Below are positions 25,028 to 32,773 of a DNA stretch of 64,000 bases, in pieces. The position numbers and the translations under genes are program-made. The notes under the pieces were generated by a model. It had not been told where the DNA came from. It did not search any database and saw nothing but the letters and a program-made list of their open reading frames with translations. Where the stretch lies: positions 25,843 to 89,842 of the forward strand of contig ONFR01000007.1 of NCBI GenBank assembly GCA_900317125.1. Direction: 5' to 3'. How positions within the stretch are numbered: the stretch's first letter is position 1; every line of letters begins with the position of its first letter. This DNA comes from an uncultured Bacteroidales bacterium. Its GTDB lineage: Bacteria; Bacteroidota; Bacteroidia; Bacteroidales; P3.

Positions 25028-25559
25028 GTTCGTATAGTTGGGTATATATTTCTTTCAGTTTTTCTACTATGCGGCTCATGCGTTTGTTGAGGGTGTTGGG
25101 CTTGAGGCCGTGGTGTTGGGCTATCTCGATGTTGGAGTAGCCGTCGAATCGTTCCTGCAGCAGCTGGCGTTCGTCGGGTGGCAGGTGTTCCACCAGCTCT
25201 TGTAGCAGCGCGTCGCCGGGCGGCCCGGAGGCTGTGTCGGCCAGCCTTTCGGCTTCGGCCAGCGGCGCGTCGGCGCGGATGTGCTGATGCCTTAGGTGGC
25301 GTACGAACACTGTCCGCATCACCTTCTGCAGCCATCGGTTCATCTGCCTGGGGGAGCTGTCGGGGTGGAGCCCGTCGATGTTCTCCCACACGGCAATGAA
25401 CACTTCCTGCATAAGGTCTTCGGCTTCCTCGCGGCTGTTGCTGTGGCGGATGCAGTAGTTCTCGATGTGCCTGCTGAATGTCCGGTGCAGCGTCATGTAC
25501 CGCTCGTGCCGTCCGACGGGTGTCTGCCTTTGTGTGTTTTGCATTTCTTTCATTGGCAT
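25017..25559 (-). CDS. ECF-type RNA polymerase sigma-70 factor
   Basis: About 180 residues from the ATG at 25559; an in-frame ATG at 25649 would add 30 residues with no counterpart in the family, and 25553 is also possible. Region 2 is CIRHSNSREEAEDLMQEVF, followed by region 2.4 with W (AVWENIDG) and RWLQKVMRTVFVRHLR. Region 4 is LPPDERQLLQERF, then YSNIEIAQHHGLKPNTLNK, a helix-turn-helix for the -35 element. A TATATTTG box at 25699-25706 gives a leader of about 130 bases. Two downstream membrane-protein genes overlap it in sequence. Confidence 0.88.
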   Translation of the reverse strand: MPMKEMQNTQRQTPVGRHERYMTLHRTFSRHIENYCIRHSNSREEAEDLMQEVFIAVWENIDGLHPDSSPRQMNRWLQKVMRTVFVRHLRHQHIRADAPLAEAERLADTASGPPGDALLQELVEHLPPDERQLLQERFDGYSNIEIAQHHGLKPNTLNKRMSRIVEKLKEIYTQLYEHEP

Positions 25560-25698
25560 TAGAGCCACTTTGCTGCCGAAAAGTGACATCAGGTATGAAA
25601 AAATGTGTTGAATTCGGCATCCGAGGCACCAGTGTTCTATGTTCAACATTCTTTATTACATGATGTTGCGTCGGCATCGTCATGGCTTAGCACTGATG

Positions 25699-25706
25699 CA
25701 AATATA
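25699..25706 (-). promoter_or_regulatory. -7 box TATATTTG for the sigma-factor operon
   Basis: Minus-strand TATATTTG fits TAnnTTTG. The nearest useful ATG is about 140 bases downstream, leaving a long 5' UTR. Confidence 0.6.
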
Positions 25707-25769
25707 GGCTTTTAATTTGAAAAATGAAAATTGGCACCACGTATCAGTTGAGAATTGAGAAAAAAAGTG

Positions 25770-25777
25770 TATCTTTG
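25770..25777 (+). promoter_or_regulatory. -7 box TATCTTTG for the small secreted protein gene
   Basis: Exact match. The 5' UTR then carries AGGAG at 25787-25791, eight bases before the ATG, a strong Shine-Dalgarno sequence unlike most genes in this window. Confidence 0.75.
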
Positions 25778-25799
25778 CAAACCCATAGGAGAATACCTC

Positions 25800-26240
25800 A
25801 TGTCTTTAAAGCATTTGATATTCATGATGCTTGCAGCGGCAATGCTGCTGTCGCCGAAACCTTCGGCGGCAACGGTGCCGGGCTGCGTATTGGAGCATGT
25901 TGGCCAGGCAGCATCAATGCAAGACGAGAGCGGAGGGTATTCGTCCACCCTGCCGTGCCGAAGCATTGTCGACGAGACCGATAATCGTCCTCAATGGAGC
26001 GATCTCGGCATGGAGCATCTCTTGGCTGTCGAAGGGCAGTCGAACATTACTGCGCCGTCGTCTGTACGTCTTGCCAGTCAGGGACGCAGGCTTGCGGGCG
26101 GGAACAGCCACTCGGCCGTGGGCAGTCCCGAAGCGGTGCCCGAGGCGGACAGCTATTGCCGTTATGTGCGGTGCGCCGCACGTTGCTGTGCCCCGAGGAC
26201 GAGGGGGTACCTTTACATTATCCAGTGTCTCAGACTTTGA
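25800..26240 (+). CDS. Small secreted cysteine-containing protein of unknown function
   Basis: 146 residues from the ATG at 25800; an in-frame ATG at 25755 lies upstream of the -7 box. A signal peptide (LIFMMLAAAMLLSPKPSAA) precedes a low-complexity middle. The C-terminus is YCRYVRCAARCCAPRTRGYLY followed by IIQCLRL: six cysteines in the last 30 residues with many arginines. Bacteroidetes carry scattered small proteins with a comparable YLYxxxCxRx end, but I cannot name the family. The strong ribosome-binding site suggests high expression. It is divergent from the sigma-factor operon. Confidence 0.65.
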   Translation: MSLKHLIFMMLAAAMLLSPKPSAATVPGCVLEHVGQAASMQDESGGYSSTLPCRSIVDETDNRPQWSDLGMEHLLAVEGQSNITAPSSVRLASQGRRLAGGNSHSAVGSPEAVPEADSYCRYVRCAARCCAPRTRGYLYIIQCLRL

Positions 26241-26301
26241 TTCATTCCATTTACAAGTTTTAGACTGCGGCATCTTTGCCGTAATCCTTTTTGTTTTATT
26301 C

Positions 26302-26320
26302 GCCGTGGTGAAGCCACGGC
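26302..26320 (+). terminator. Hairpin after the small secreted protein gene
   Basis: GCCGTGG pairs with CCACGGC around TGAAG, ahead of an AT-rich stretch. A weaker hairpin with a T-rich run (CGGCA/TGCCG, then CCTTTTTG) lies just upstream. One of the two may end the small-protein transcript. Confidence 0.45.
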
Positions 26321-26350
26321 ATCATGTCATTTATTTATTATTATACTGAA

Positions 26351-26839
26351 ATGGAATATATCAGAAAACAAATTTATTCCCGGCCGGAGATACGCCGCAC
26401 GCTGTTGCCGCTCTGGTCGGCTTGGGCGCTGACGGCTGTGGGCGCCGTATGCGGTGCGGCATTATTGATGGTTGAGGGCGCTGACGGAGGCGTGATGTCG
26501 CTTTTGCTCGACGGTGTTGTCTTGGGGGCTTGCAGTCTCTTGACGGTACTCTGTTACTGGGCGTTTGGCGACAGCCGCCGTCCATACAGCAGGGAACTGC
26601 ATGCGGTGTTGGAACCTACATACGCCTACTATCCTCTTTCGTCGGAGAAGAGGTTGGTGGCAGCTTTGGAGGCCAACGATGAAGAGGCTCTTGAAGTCAT
26701 CAAGCGGCAGGCCAAACCCGAACTGGCACTGGTGCGCTACAGCGACCGCAAAGAGCACATCTTTTATTCACAACTCACACGCGTCGAGGGGAAGCGTTAC
26801 ATCCCCCTCACAGAAATTTTTGTCAACAAAGTAAAATAA
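26351..26839 (+). CDS. Two-helix membrane protein, first of a paralogous pair
   Basis: 162 residues from the ATG at 26351. Two membrane helices (about 20-40 and 53-72) are followed by a cytoplasmic C-terminal domain with LSSEKRLVAALEANDEEAL and VRYSDRKEHIFYSQL. The downstream gene has the same layout, so they look like diverged tandem duplicates. Family unknown. Confidence 0.7.
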   Translation: MEYIRKQIYSRPEIRRTLLPLWSAWALTAVGAVCGAALLMVEGADGGVMSLLLDGVVLGACSLLTVLCYWAFGDSRRPYSRELHAVLEPTYAYYPLSSEKRLVAALEANDEEALEVIKRQAKPELALVRYSDRKEHIFYSQLTRVEGKRYIPLTEIFVNKVK

Positions 26840-26845
26840 CACACG

Positions 26846-27343
26846 ATGAAAACGATTGAACAATATATTGAAACAGAAATGTCGGGCAAAATCGCCCGCA
26901 GAAGGAACTCATTGTTGCCTGCCTTGCTTGTACTGGCAGTAGGTGTTGGCATGTTGGTGCTGTTGAGTGCCGCCAGAATGGGCGACACACTGTCGGCCAC
27001 CTGCCTGACTTTTGGCATTATCGGCACCGGCCTTGGCTTTATTCTCACTGCCATGAACCTTTCGGGAGCCATGACCCACTTAGTTTACCTGCCTACCCAC
27101 AGCCGTATGCGGGAGAGGAAGGTGTATCTAAGTGGTGACGATTACAGAGCCTTTGTGGAGGCAGCAGGCAATGGGGATTTACTGAAGCTGGCCGACCTTA
27201 GCCCTGTTGTCAGCTCCAATTCCGCAGTGCGCATTCTTGCCAGTCGCGACGGTAAATGTGTACTTTTCCAAGCCATCCGTGACCACAACGGCCACTTCGA
27301 GCCTGAGACTGAAGTGCGACTCAAATTGATAACAGAAAAATAA
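26846..27343 (+). CDS. Two-helix membrane protein, second of a paralogous pair
   Basis: 165 residues. Helices at about 24-44 and 50-70 are followed by YLSGDDYRAFVEAAGNGDL and VRILASRDGKCVLFQAI, which align in order with the C-terminal region of the gene before it. The gap between the two is six bases, so they form one transcript. Function unknown. Confidence 0.7.
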   Translation: MKTIEQYIETEMSGKIARRRNSLLPALLVLAVGVGMLVLLSAARMGDTLSATCLTFGIIGTGLGFILTAMNLSGAMTHLVYLPTHSRMRERKVYLSGDDYRAFVEAAGNGDLLKLADLSPVVSSNSAVRILASRDGKCVLFQAIRDHNGHFEPETEVRLKLITEK

Positions 27344-27366
27344 GCGGACGGGATTGCATAAATGGG

Positions 27367-27398
27367 GCGAGGCCTGCAACAGTAGTTGCGGGCCTCGC
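27367..27398. terminator. 14-bp hairpin between convergent genes
   Basis: GCGAGGCCTGCAAC pairs with GTTGCGGGCCTCGC (one wobble pair) around AGTA. No T-run follows on either strand, but the site between the convergent 26846 gene and EF-G2 makes it a probable transcript end. Confidence 0.6.
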
Positions 27399-27434
27399 TG
27401 TATATGCGGACTATGTGTCTGCAAGGTATAGTGG

Positions 27435-29567
27435 TTACTCTTCCTCGGCAGCGGCTTCCTCGTAGGCTTTGAGAAGGGCCTGCTGGACGTCGGTGGGAAC
27501 GAGTTCGTAGCTGCTGAATGTCATGGTGAAGGTACCACGGCCGGAGGTGAGGGAGCTGAGAGCGGTGCAATAGCGGTTCATCTCGGCGAGCGGGGCTTTG
27601 GCGCGGAGGGTGGTGTATTTGCCTTCGGCGTCCATGCCCATGACGATGGCGCGGCGGCCTTGGAGGTCGGTCATGACACCGCCTTGGCTCTCGGTGGGCA
27701 CGGTGACGGCAACGTCGTAGATGGGCTCTTTAATCTTGGGACCTGCCAGTTTGAAGGCCTCGCGGAAGGCGGTACGGCCGGCAATCTTGAAGGCGGTTTC
27801 GTTGGAGTCGACGGGGTGCATCTTACCGTCGAAGATGTTGACGACGATGTCGCGGGCATAGGAACCGGTGAGGGGACCCTGCTCCATCTTCTCCATGATA
27901 CCTTTGAGGATGGCGGGCATGAAGCGGGCGTCGATGCTGCCGCCGACGATGCAGTTGTTGAAAACCAGTTTTCCGCCCCAGTCGAGGGTGTATTCCTGCG
28001 TGTCGCGGATGGGGTACTTGGTCTGGTTGGGCATGCCTTCGTAGTAGGGCTCGATGAGCATGTGCACCTCGCCGAACTGGCCGCTACCACCGGACTGTTT
28101 CTTGTGGCGGTACATGGCTTCAGCGCTCTTGGTGATGGTCTCGCGATAGGGGACATTGGGGGCGGTGAAGTTGACAGCCAACTTGTACTGGTTCTCGAAG
28201 TACCATTTCACGGTGTTGAGGTGGAGTTCGCCTTGGCAGCCGAGGATGACCTGGCGCAGCTCGCGGCTGTTCTCGAGCGAGAGGCTGCGGTCGGCATTGC
28301 AGAGGTCTTTGAGGGCGGCACCCACTTTCTCGTCGTCGTTGTTGTTGGCGGCTTTGACGGCCACGGTGTAGACGGGAGTGGGGAATTCGATTTCGGTCAC
28401 CACGTCGTCGGTGTTCTTAGGAGTGGTGAGGGTGTGGTTGATCTTGACGTCTTTGAGTTTGATGGTGCAGATGATGTCGCCGGCGCAGGCTTTCTCAATA
28501 CGCTGGCGGTCTTTACCGCTGCACACGAGTACCTGGCTGACGCGCTCCTTGCTCTGGTTGCAGGAGTTGATGACATCCTGAGCTTCGGCCAGCTCGCCGT
28601 CGTAGATGCGGAGATAGGTGATTTCGCCGAGGTTCTTGTCCTTTGCGCTCTTGAAGGCGAAGGCAACGGTGGGGTTGGCGGAGTCGCACTTGAGTTCTTT
28701 GCCGGCAACGGTTTTCTTGCATTCGGCTACCTCGTTGGGGGCGGGAACGTTCTGGCTGATGAATTCGAGCAGGCGTCCGACACCCATGTTCTCCTTGGCG
28801 GAGGTGCAGAGGATGGGGAAGAGGTCGCGTTTGTCGATAGCGAGTTTCAGGGCCTTGGTGAGTTCTTCGGCAGTGAGGTCGCCGTTCTCGAAGTATTTCT
28901 CCATCAGTTCGTCGTCAGCGGCGGCAGCTTCTTCGACCAGGGCCATGCGCATTTCGGCAGCCCTGTCGGCATAGGAGGCGGGAATTTCTTCTTCGGTGGC
29001 TTTGCCGTCCTTGAAGGTGTACATCTTGTTGCTGACGATGTCAACTATCTGGTTGAATCCCAGTCCGGGATTGGTGGGGAACTGGAGGACGGTGCATTTG
29101 CCGCCAAAGAAGTCCTTGAGTTGGTTGACGCTGTCGTCGAAGTTAGCCTTTTCGGCGTCGAGGTGGTTGACGACAAAGATCATCGGAGTGCCGAGTTTGG
29201 TGGAGTAGCGGTAGGCCACTTCGGTGCCGACTTCGACACCGCTCTGGGCGTTGACCACGACAACGGCGGCTTCGACTACGTTGAGGGCTGCGGCCAGCTC
29301 GCCTTGGTAGTCGGCGAAGCCGGGGACATCGAGGATGTTGATTTTCTTGCCACCGAATTCGGTGTACATGAGGGAGGTCTCGACGCTGTATTTGCGGTCG
29401 AGCTCGATGTCGCGATAGTCGCTGATGGTGTTCTTAGTGTCTACGCTGCCGCGGCGGTTGATGAGGCCGCCACAGAAGGCCATGGCTTCGGCCATGGAGG
29501 TCTTGCCCGATTTGGCACCGCCCACGAGGGCGATGTTGCGGATGTCGGATGTCTGGTATACTTTCAT
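27435..29567 (-). CDS. fusA2: Elongation factor G paralog (EF-G2 type)
   Basis: 710 residues with the full EF-G domain set. The P-loop is GGAKSGKT (16-23). The G3 motif, normally DTPGH, is DVPGF (80-84), so the histidine that activates water for GTP hydrolysis is missing. G2, normally ERGITI, is DRKYSVET. G4 is NHLD and G5 is TSAKENMG. In Bacteroides an EF-G2 paralog lacking GTPase activity is reported to support translation and gut fitness under starvation; the altered G2 and G3 motifs place this protein in that class. It is transcribed from a TATCTTTG box with a leader of about 118 bases. The true EF-G is not in the window. Confidence 0.92.
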   Translation of the reverse strand: MKVYQTSDIRNIALVGGAKSGKTSMAEAMAFCGGLINRRGSVDTKNTISDYRDIELDRKYSVETSLMYTEFGGKKINILDVPGFADYQGELAAALNVVEAAVVVVNAQSGVEVGTEVAYRYSTKLGTPMIFVVNHLDAEKANFDDSVNQLKDFFGGKCTVLQFPTNPGLGFNQIVDIVSNKMYTFKDGKATEEEIPASYADRAAEMRMALVEEAAAADDELMEKYFENGDLTAEELTKALKLAIDKRDLFPILCTSAKENMGVGRLLEFISQNVPAPNEVAECKKTVAGKELKCDSANPTVAFAFKSAKDKNLGEITYLRIYDGELAEAQDVINSCNQSKERVSQVLVCSGKDRQRIEKACAGDIICTIKLKDVKINHTLTTPKNTDDVVTEIEFPTPVYTVAVKAANNNDDEKVGAALKDLCNADRSLSLENSRELRQVILGCQGELHLNTVKWYFENQYKLAVNFTAPNVPYRETITKSAEAMYRHKKQSGGSGQFGEVHMLIEPYYEGMPNQTKYPIRDTQEYTLDWGGKLVFNNCIVGGSIDARFMPAILKGIMEKMEQGPLTGSYARDIVVNIFDGKMHPVDSNETAFKIAGRTAFREAFKLAGPKIKEPIYDVAVTVPTESQGGVMTDLQGRRAIVMGMDAEGKYTTLRAKAPLAEMNRYCTALSSLTSGRGTFTMTFSSYELVPTDVQQALLKAYEEAAAEEE

Positions 29568-29689
29568 GTTGTTATTTTATTTTGTTATTTATTTCTATGT
29601 ATAAGGGTATTCTGTAAGCCAATGAGGATGAGCGTCTTATTGGCTTGCTGGGTGCTTTTCCACCGAAAATACCGAATGGCAAAGATACA

Positions 29690-29697
29690 AATAAATT
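29690..29697 (-). promoter_or_regulatory. -7 box TATCTTTG for the EF-G2 gene
   Basis: Exact match on the minus strand, 122 bases before the ATG. In Bacteroides the EF-G2 gene is starvation-induced, and the long leader would leave room for such control; no regulator site was recognised here. Confidence 0.65.
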
Positions 29698-29753
29698 TGA
29701 AAATAATGAAATAAAATGTGTGTGAAATAATGAAATATCAAAAAAATAGTAGT

Positions 29754-29761
29754 ACTTTTGC
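29754..29761 (+). promoter_or_regulatory. -7 box TACTTTTG for the flippase gene
   Basis: TACTTTTG fits TAnnTTTG, 94 bases before the ATG. It is divergent from the EF-G2 promoter, with 56 bases between the two boxes. Confidence 0.6.
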
Positions 29762-29855
29762 AAATCAATACGAAGTTGAAAATTGAAAAAAGAGCATTGA
29801 AGATGAACAAGGTGTGAATGCTGGAAAGTGTTCAGGCCATTGGGCTTAGAGAAAA

Positions 29856-31388
29856 ATGGGAGTCATTGCAAAGCAAAGTATAAAAGGGGCCCTCGCCAAT
29901 TATCTGGGGGTACTGATAGGAGCAGTCACCACGTTTTTTGTGGTGACGGACTTGCTCACCCGGGAGGAAATCGGCCTGACAAGGGTGATGGTGGATGCGG
30001 CGATGCTTTTTGCCGGTCTGGCACAGCTGGGTACGAACTCGTCGATACTTAGGTTTTATCCACGTTTCCACACCCCCGATAATCCCGAGTTGCGCGACCA
30101 CGGTTTCTTCGGTTGGACGTTGTTGCTCCCTCTGGCAGGCTTCTCTATCCTGGCGGTGCTCTTTTTCATTTTCAAGGACAATATCGTGGCTTACTATGCC
30201 GAGGAGGCTCCGCTACTGGTGGATTTTGCCTACCTGCTACTGCCGCTTACCTTCTTTGTGCTGTATATGACGGTGTTCGAGACGAATGCCAGTGTGCTGC
30301 TGCATATCGCCCTGCCGAAGTTTGTGCGTGAGGTGCTTATCAGGGTGTTGAATCTCGTTGCCTATCTGCTTTATGGTTTCAGGGTGATAGAGCTTGACTT
30401 GTTTGTGATACTCTTCTGCTCCTCGTATGCAGTGGCGATGATAGTCAACTTCGTTTATCTTCTGTCGCTGGGACGGGTGACGTTCAAGCCCGACTGGCAT
30501 TTTGTCGACAAAGGGTTGCTGCGCGAGGTGGGGGTCTACACTCTCTTTATGACTGCCACCGTGCTGGCAGGCAATATCAAACTGTTCAATTCCATCTTCC
30601 TCGCCAAGGAAAGCCTTGTTGCTGCCGGAATCTATACAATAGCCTGCTATATCGCCAATGTGGTGGAAATTCCCTACCGCTCGCTGGGAGCCATTTCCAG
30701 CCCGATTATCTCGAAAGCCGTGGCGGCGGACGATATGTGCGAAGTGAACAGGCTGGGGCAGCAGGTGTCCCTGCATCAGCTGTTGGTGGCCTGTATGCTG
30801 CTATTCTTTATCTGGATAAACCTCACGCCTTTGTTTGCACTGATTCCCAATGGGGAGGATTATGTGTCGGGGATGGGTGTGGTACTGTTCCTCGGTATGG
30901 CGAATATCCTAAACTCCACCCTCAGCATCGCGACCAACATCCTTAATTTTTCGAAGTATTTTGCCTATTCGTTCCTCTTCATCTCGCTGCTCACGGCTGC
31001 GGCCATCACACTGAACATATTGTTTATCCCCATGTGGGGAGTCACCGGTTCGGCATGTGCCACACTGGTGGCCTATATCGTCTATTTTGTCCCGCTACTG
31101 ACGATGCTTTGGGTGCGGCTCAGGGTAACCCTCTTCAGCCGCAAGCAGTTGGGCGTTCTGTTGCTAACGGTTGCGTTGTTCGCCCTCAACGCCCTTTGGG
31201 AATGGCTTGTCTCGCCCTTGTTCCTGCGTCTGGGAACAGGCATCGCGGTCGTGATAGTTCAGGCCTTGGTCCGCACATCAGTCTTTGCTGTAGTGGTCAC
31301 AGTGGCTGTGCGTAAACTCGACATCTCCCCCGAAGTAAACTCCATTATCGAGAGGATTCCGGGCATCAGACGCAAACGCAGCAACTAA
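29856..31388 (+). CDS. Polysaccharide biosynthesis flippase (Wzx/MATE-like MOP superfamily)
   Basis: 510 residues with about 12-14 membrane helices and few charged residues between them. The N-terminus, IKGALANYLGVLIGAVTTFF, and the repeated pattern of paired helices are those of lipid-linked oligosaccharide flippases. These move undecaprenyl-linked sugar units across the inner membrane for capsule, LPS or glycan assembly. No glycosyltransferase cluster accompanies it, which is unusual for Wzx proteins and suggests a housekeeping glycan or lipid. A strong terminator follows at 31555-31581. Confidence 0.87.
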   Translation: MGVIAKQSIKGALANYLGVLIGAVTTFFVVTDLLTREEIGLTRVMVDAAMLFAGLAQLGTNSSILRFYPRFHTPDNPELRDHGFFGWTLLLPLAGFSILAVLFFIFKDNIVAYYAEEAPLLVDFAYLLLPLTFFVLYMTVFETNASVLLHIALPKFVREVLIRVLNLVAYLLYGFRVIELDLFVILFCSSYAVAMIVNFVYLLSLGRVTFKPDWHFVDKGLLREVGVYTLFMTATVLAGNIKLFNSIFLAKESLVAAGIYTIACYIANVVEIPYRSLGAISSPIISKAVAADDMCEVNRLGQQVSLHQLLVACMLLFFIWINLTPLFALIPNGEDYVSGMGVVLFLGMANILNSTLSIATNILNFSKYFAYSFLFISLLTAAAITLNILFIPMWGVTGSACATLVAYIVYFVPLLTMLWVRLRVTLFSRKQLGVLLLTVALFALNALWEWLVSPLFLRLGTGIAVVIVQALVRTSVFAVVVTVAVRKLDISPEVNSIIERIPGIRRKRSN

Positions 31389-31554
31389 CACATTCCTTGG
31401 TTTATGCAGATGTCGGAAGCGTTCAACGCCTCCCGACAGGAAGAGCCTACACAAAGACGTCATTTTTTTGGGGGGACTAATTATCTTATCATTCCCCCAT
31501 CTGAAAATTGAACCGTAATCTTTTCCGTTATGTGAACACAGGGTCATGTAGATG

Positions 31555-31581
31555 AACCCCTATTGGGGTTATAGTTTTTTT
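31555..31581 (+). terminator. Rho-independent terminator, plus strand
   Basis: AACCCC pairs with GGGGTT around TATT, followed by ATAGTTTTTTT. It is about 170 bases after the flippase stop; the DNA in between has no other recognisable feature. Confidence 0.85.
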
Positions 31582-31591
31582 AGGGAGGGAT

Positions 31592-31621
31592 AAAAAAAGA
31601 GACCCGTTGCTGGGTCTCTTT
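31592..31621 (-). terminator. Rho-independent terminator of tRNA-Cys
   Basis: AGAGACCC pairs with GGGTCTCT; the A-run at 31592-31598 becomes a T-run on the minus strand. It lies right after the tRNA 3' end. Confidence 0.88.
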
Positions 31622-31629
31622 AGAATTTG

Positions 31630-31700
31630 AGGTCGCTTCCGGATTTGAACCGGAGTAGCAGGTTTTGCAGACCTGTGCCTAGCCCCTCGGCCAAACGACC
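31630..31700 (-). tRNA. tRNA-Cys (anticodon GCA)
   Basis: The minus strand folds as a 71-base tRNA. The acceptor stem GGTCGTT pairs with AGCGACC (one G-U). The anticodon stem CAGGT/ACCTG encloses CTGCAAA with anticodon GCA. The T arm is TCCGG TTCAAAT CCGGA, and the D arm follows TGGCCGAGGGGCTAGGC. CCA is not encoded. A TACTTTTG box lies 22 bases upstream and a terminator follows, so it is a single-gene unit. Confidence 0.95.
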
Positions 31701-31722
31701 TTTTTGCCTTTAAAAGCGTTTG

Positions 31723-31730
31723 CAAAAGTA
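31723..31730 (-). promoter_or_regulatory. -7 box TACTTTTG for tRNA-Cys
   Basis: Minus-strand TACTTTTG, 22 bases before the mature tRNA 5' end. The 220 bases beyond it, up to the response regulator gene, are T-rich and show no gene. Confidence 0.7.
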
Positions 31731-31952
31731 CGAAGATTTTCTCATTCGGCAAAATTTTTTTTGCTTTTTCATCGCGATGTGTTGGTTGTGTGATGATTAT
31801 CTATTCGCTTCAATGGCTTTTTACGGCTTTTTTCTTGTTCTTTTTATCCCTTTTTCCCAATTTTTGACCATGCTTTGAGTGGATTCTTTCCACTTTTGCT
31901 TGCAAGTGATTCATATTCCATATAATGGACTGATGGTTGGTAATTCCGATTC

Positions 31953-32762
31953 TCAGCGTTTCAAAAACTTAATGTCGCGGGCGTCGATAAGGCCATATTG
32001 GAGGGCTTTGGCGATACGTGCCCCGGACTTGTTGACGATGTCGAGCTTGCGCGACAGGTCTTTCTGGCGCTCTTGGATGTTTTTGTCGGTCTCGTTGAGG
32101 GTGGCGGCAATCTCGGAGGCGGTGCATCCGGCGGCCTCTAGCAATAGCAACTGCCGTTCGGTGTCGCTGATAATGATGTCGTTTCGGTGCAGTGAGGCGT
32201 TGTTGAGGTACAACTCTGCGGCTTCTTTGATGGTGAGCATGACGGGGTAGTTGAAGTAGTATTTCTCTCCCCGTTCGAGCGACTCGATGGCTCGCAGCAC
32301 ATTTTCCACCGAGAAGCCGCCGGCAGCGTTCTTGCTGACGAAAGCCTGGGCTCCGTGTTGCAGCGATTCGAACACCACGCGTGCAATCTCCAGCATGCGC
32401 TCGTGACGGTTGCCCTCGCTGGGCAGGGGGTTGTCGAAACGGCCGGAGAGGATGGCTATCTTGATGTTTGGATATTTTTGGTGAATCCTGTCTGCCAAGA
32501 ATATACCGCCGGTGGGCTCTCCTTGGAACTCCATGTCGACGAGCACATAGTCCGGCATTTCGTGGGTGGCAGGGCTGTCGAGGGCGGCCATCAGCTGTGC
32601 CCCATTGGCATAGGTGTCCAGCACGGTCACGCTGCGGTATTCTATCTCTCCGTCGTCGTTCATGCCGCATGCTATATTGGCGGGCTGGCTGTTGAGTTCG
32701 GTCTTGAGGGCCTTGCGTATGATGGGCTCATCGTCGACAATGATGATTTTAATGGGTTCCAT
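31953..32762 (-). CDS. Response regulator with LuxR-type HTH output
   Basis: 269 residues. Receiver domain: acidic pair in IIIVDDEPIIRK, phosphoacceptor Asp in YVLVDMEFQG, and Lys in AFVSKNAAGG. The receiver is longer than usual, about 150 residues, with an insert around EGNRHERMLEIARVV. The C-terminal SDTERQLLLLEAAGCTASEI region followed by ERQKDLSRKLDIVNKS is a LuxR/NarL-like DNA-binding domain. It lies 11 bases after the sensor kinase gene and is surely its partner. I recall such regulators in Bacteroides having a DUF5932-type C-terminus; that is not verified here. Confidence 0.88.
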   Translation of the reverse strand: MEPIKIIIVDDEPIIRKALKTELNSQPANIACGMNDDGEIEYRSVTVLDTYANGAQLMAALDSPATHEMPDYVLVDMEFQGEPTGGIFLADRIHQKYPNIKIAILSGRFDNPLPSEGNRHERMLEIARVVFESLQHGAQAFVSKNAAGGFSVENVLRAIESLERGEKYYFNYPVMLTIKEAAELYLNNASLHRNDIIISDTERQLLLLEAAGCTASEIAATLNETDKNIQERQKDLSRKLDIVNKSGARIAKALQYGLIDARDIKFLKR

Positions 32763-32773
32763 AGTTGTGAGTG

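Noticed and set aside
25024..25683. A 219-codon proline/arginine-rich frame over the sigma factor gene
   Set aside because: It is an overlapping frame on the same strand; the sigma-factor frame has clear region 2 and region 4 helices.
27660..29714. A 684-codon open frame on the plus strand opposite EF-G2
   Set aside because: It mirrors the codon-biased EF-G2 gene, its residues (valine/glycine/aspartate rich) have no family, and EF-G2 is certain. Similar shadows oppose nadB (35608-37176), atpA (40386-41885), rpsA (45095-46723) and the DUF4270/MORN genes (59075-60601).
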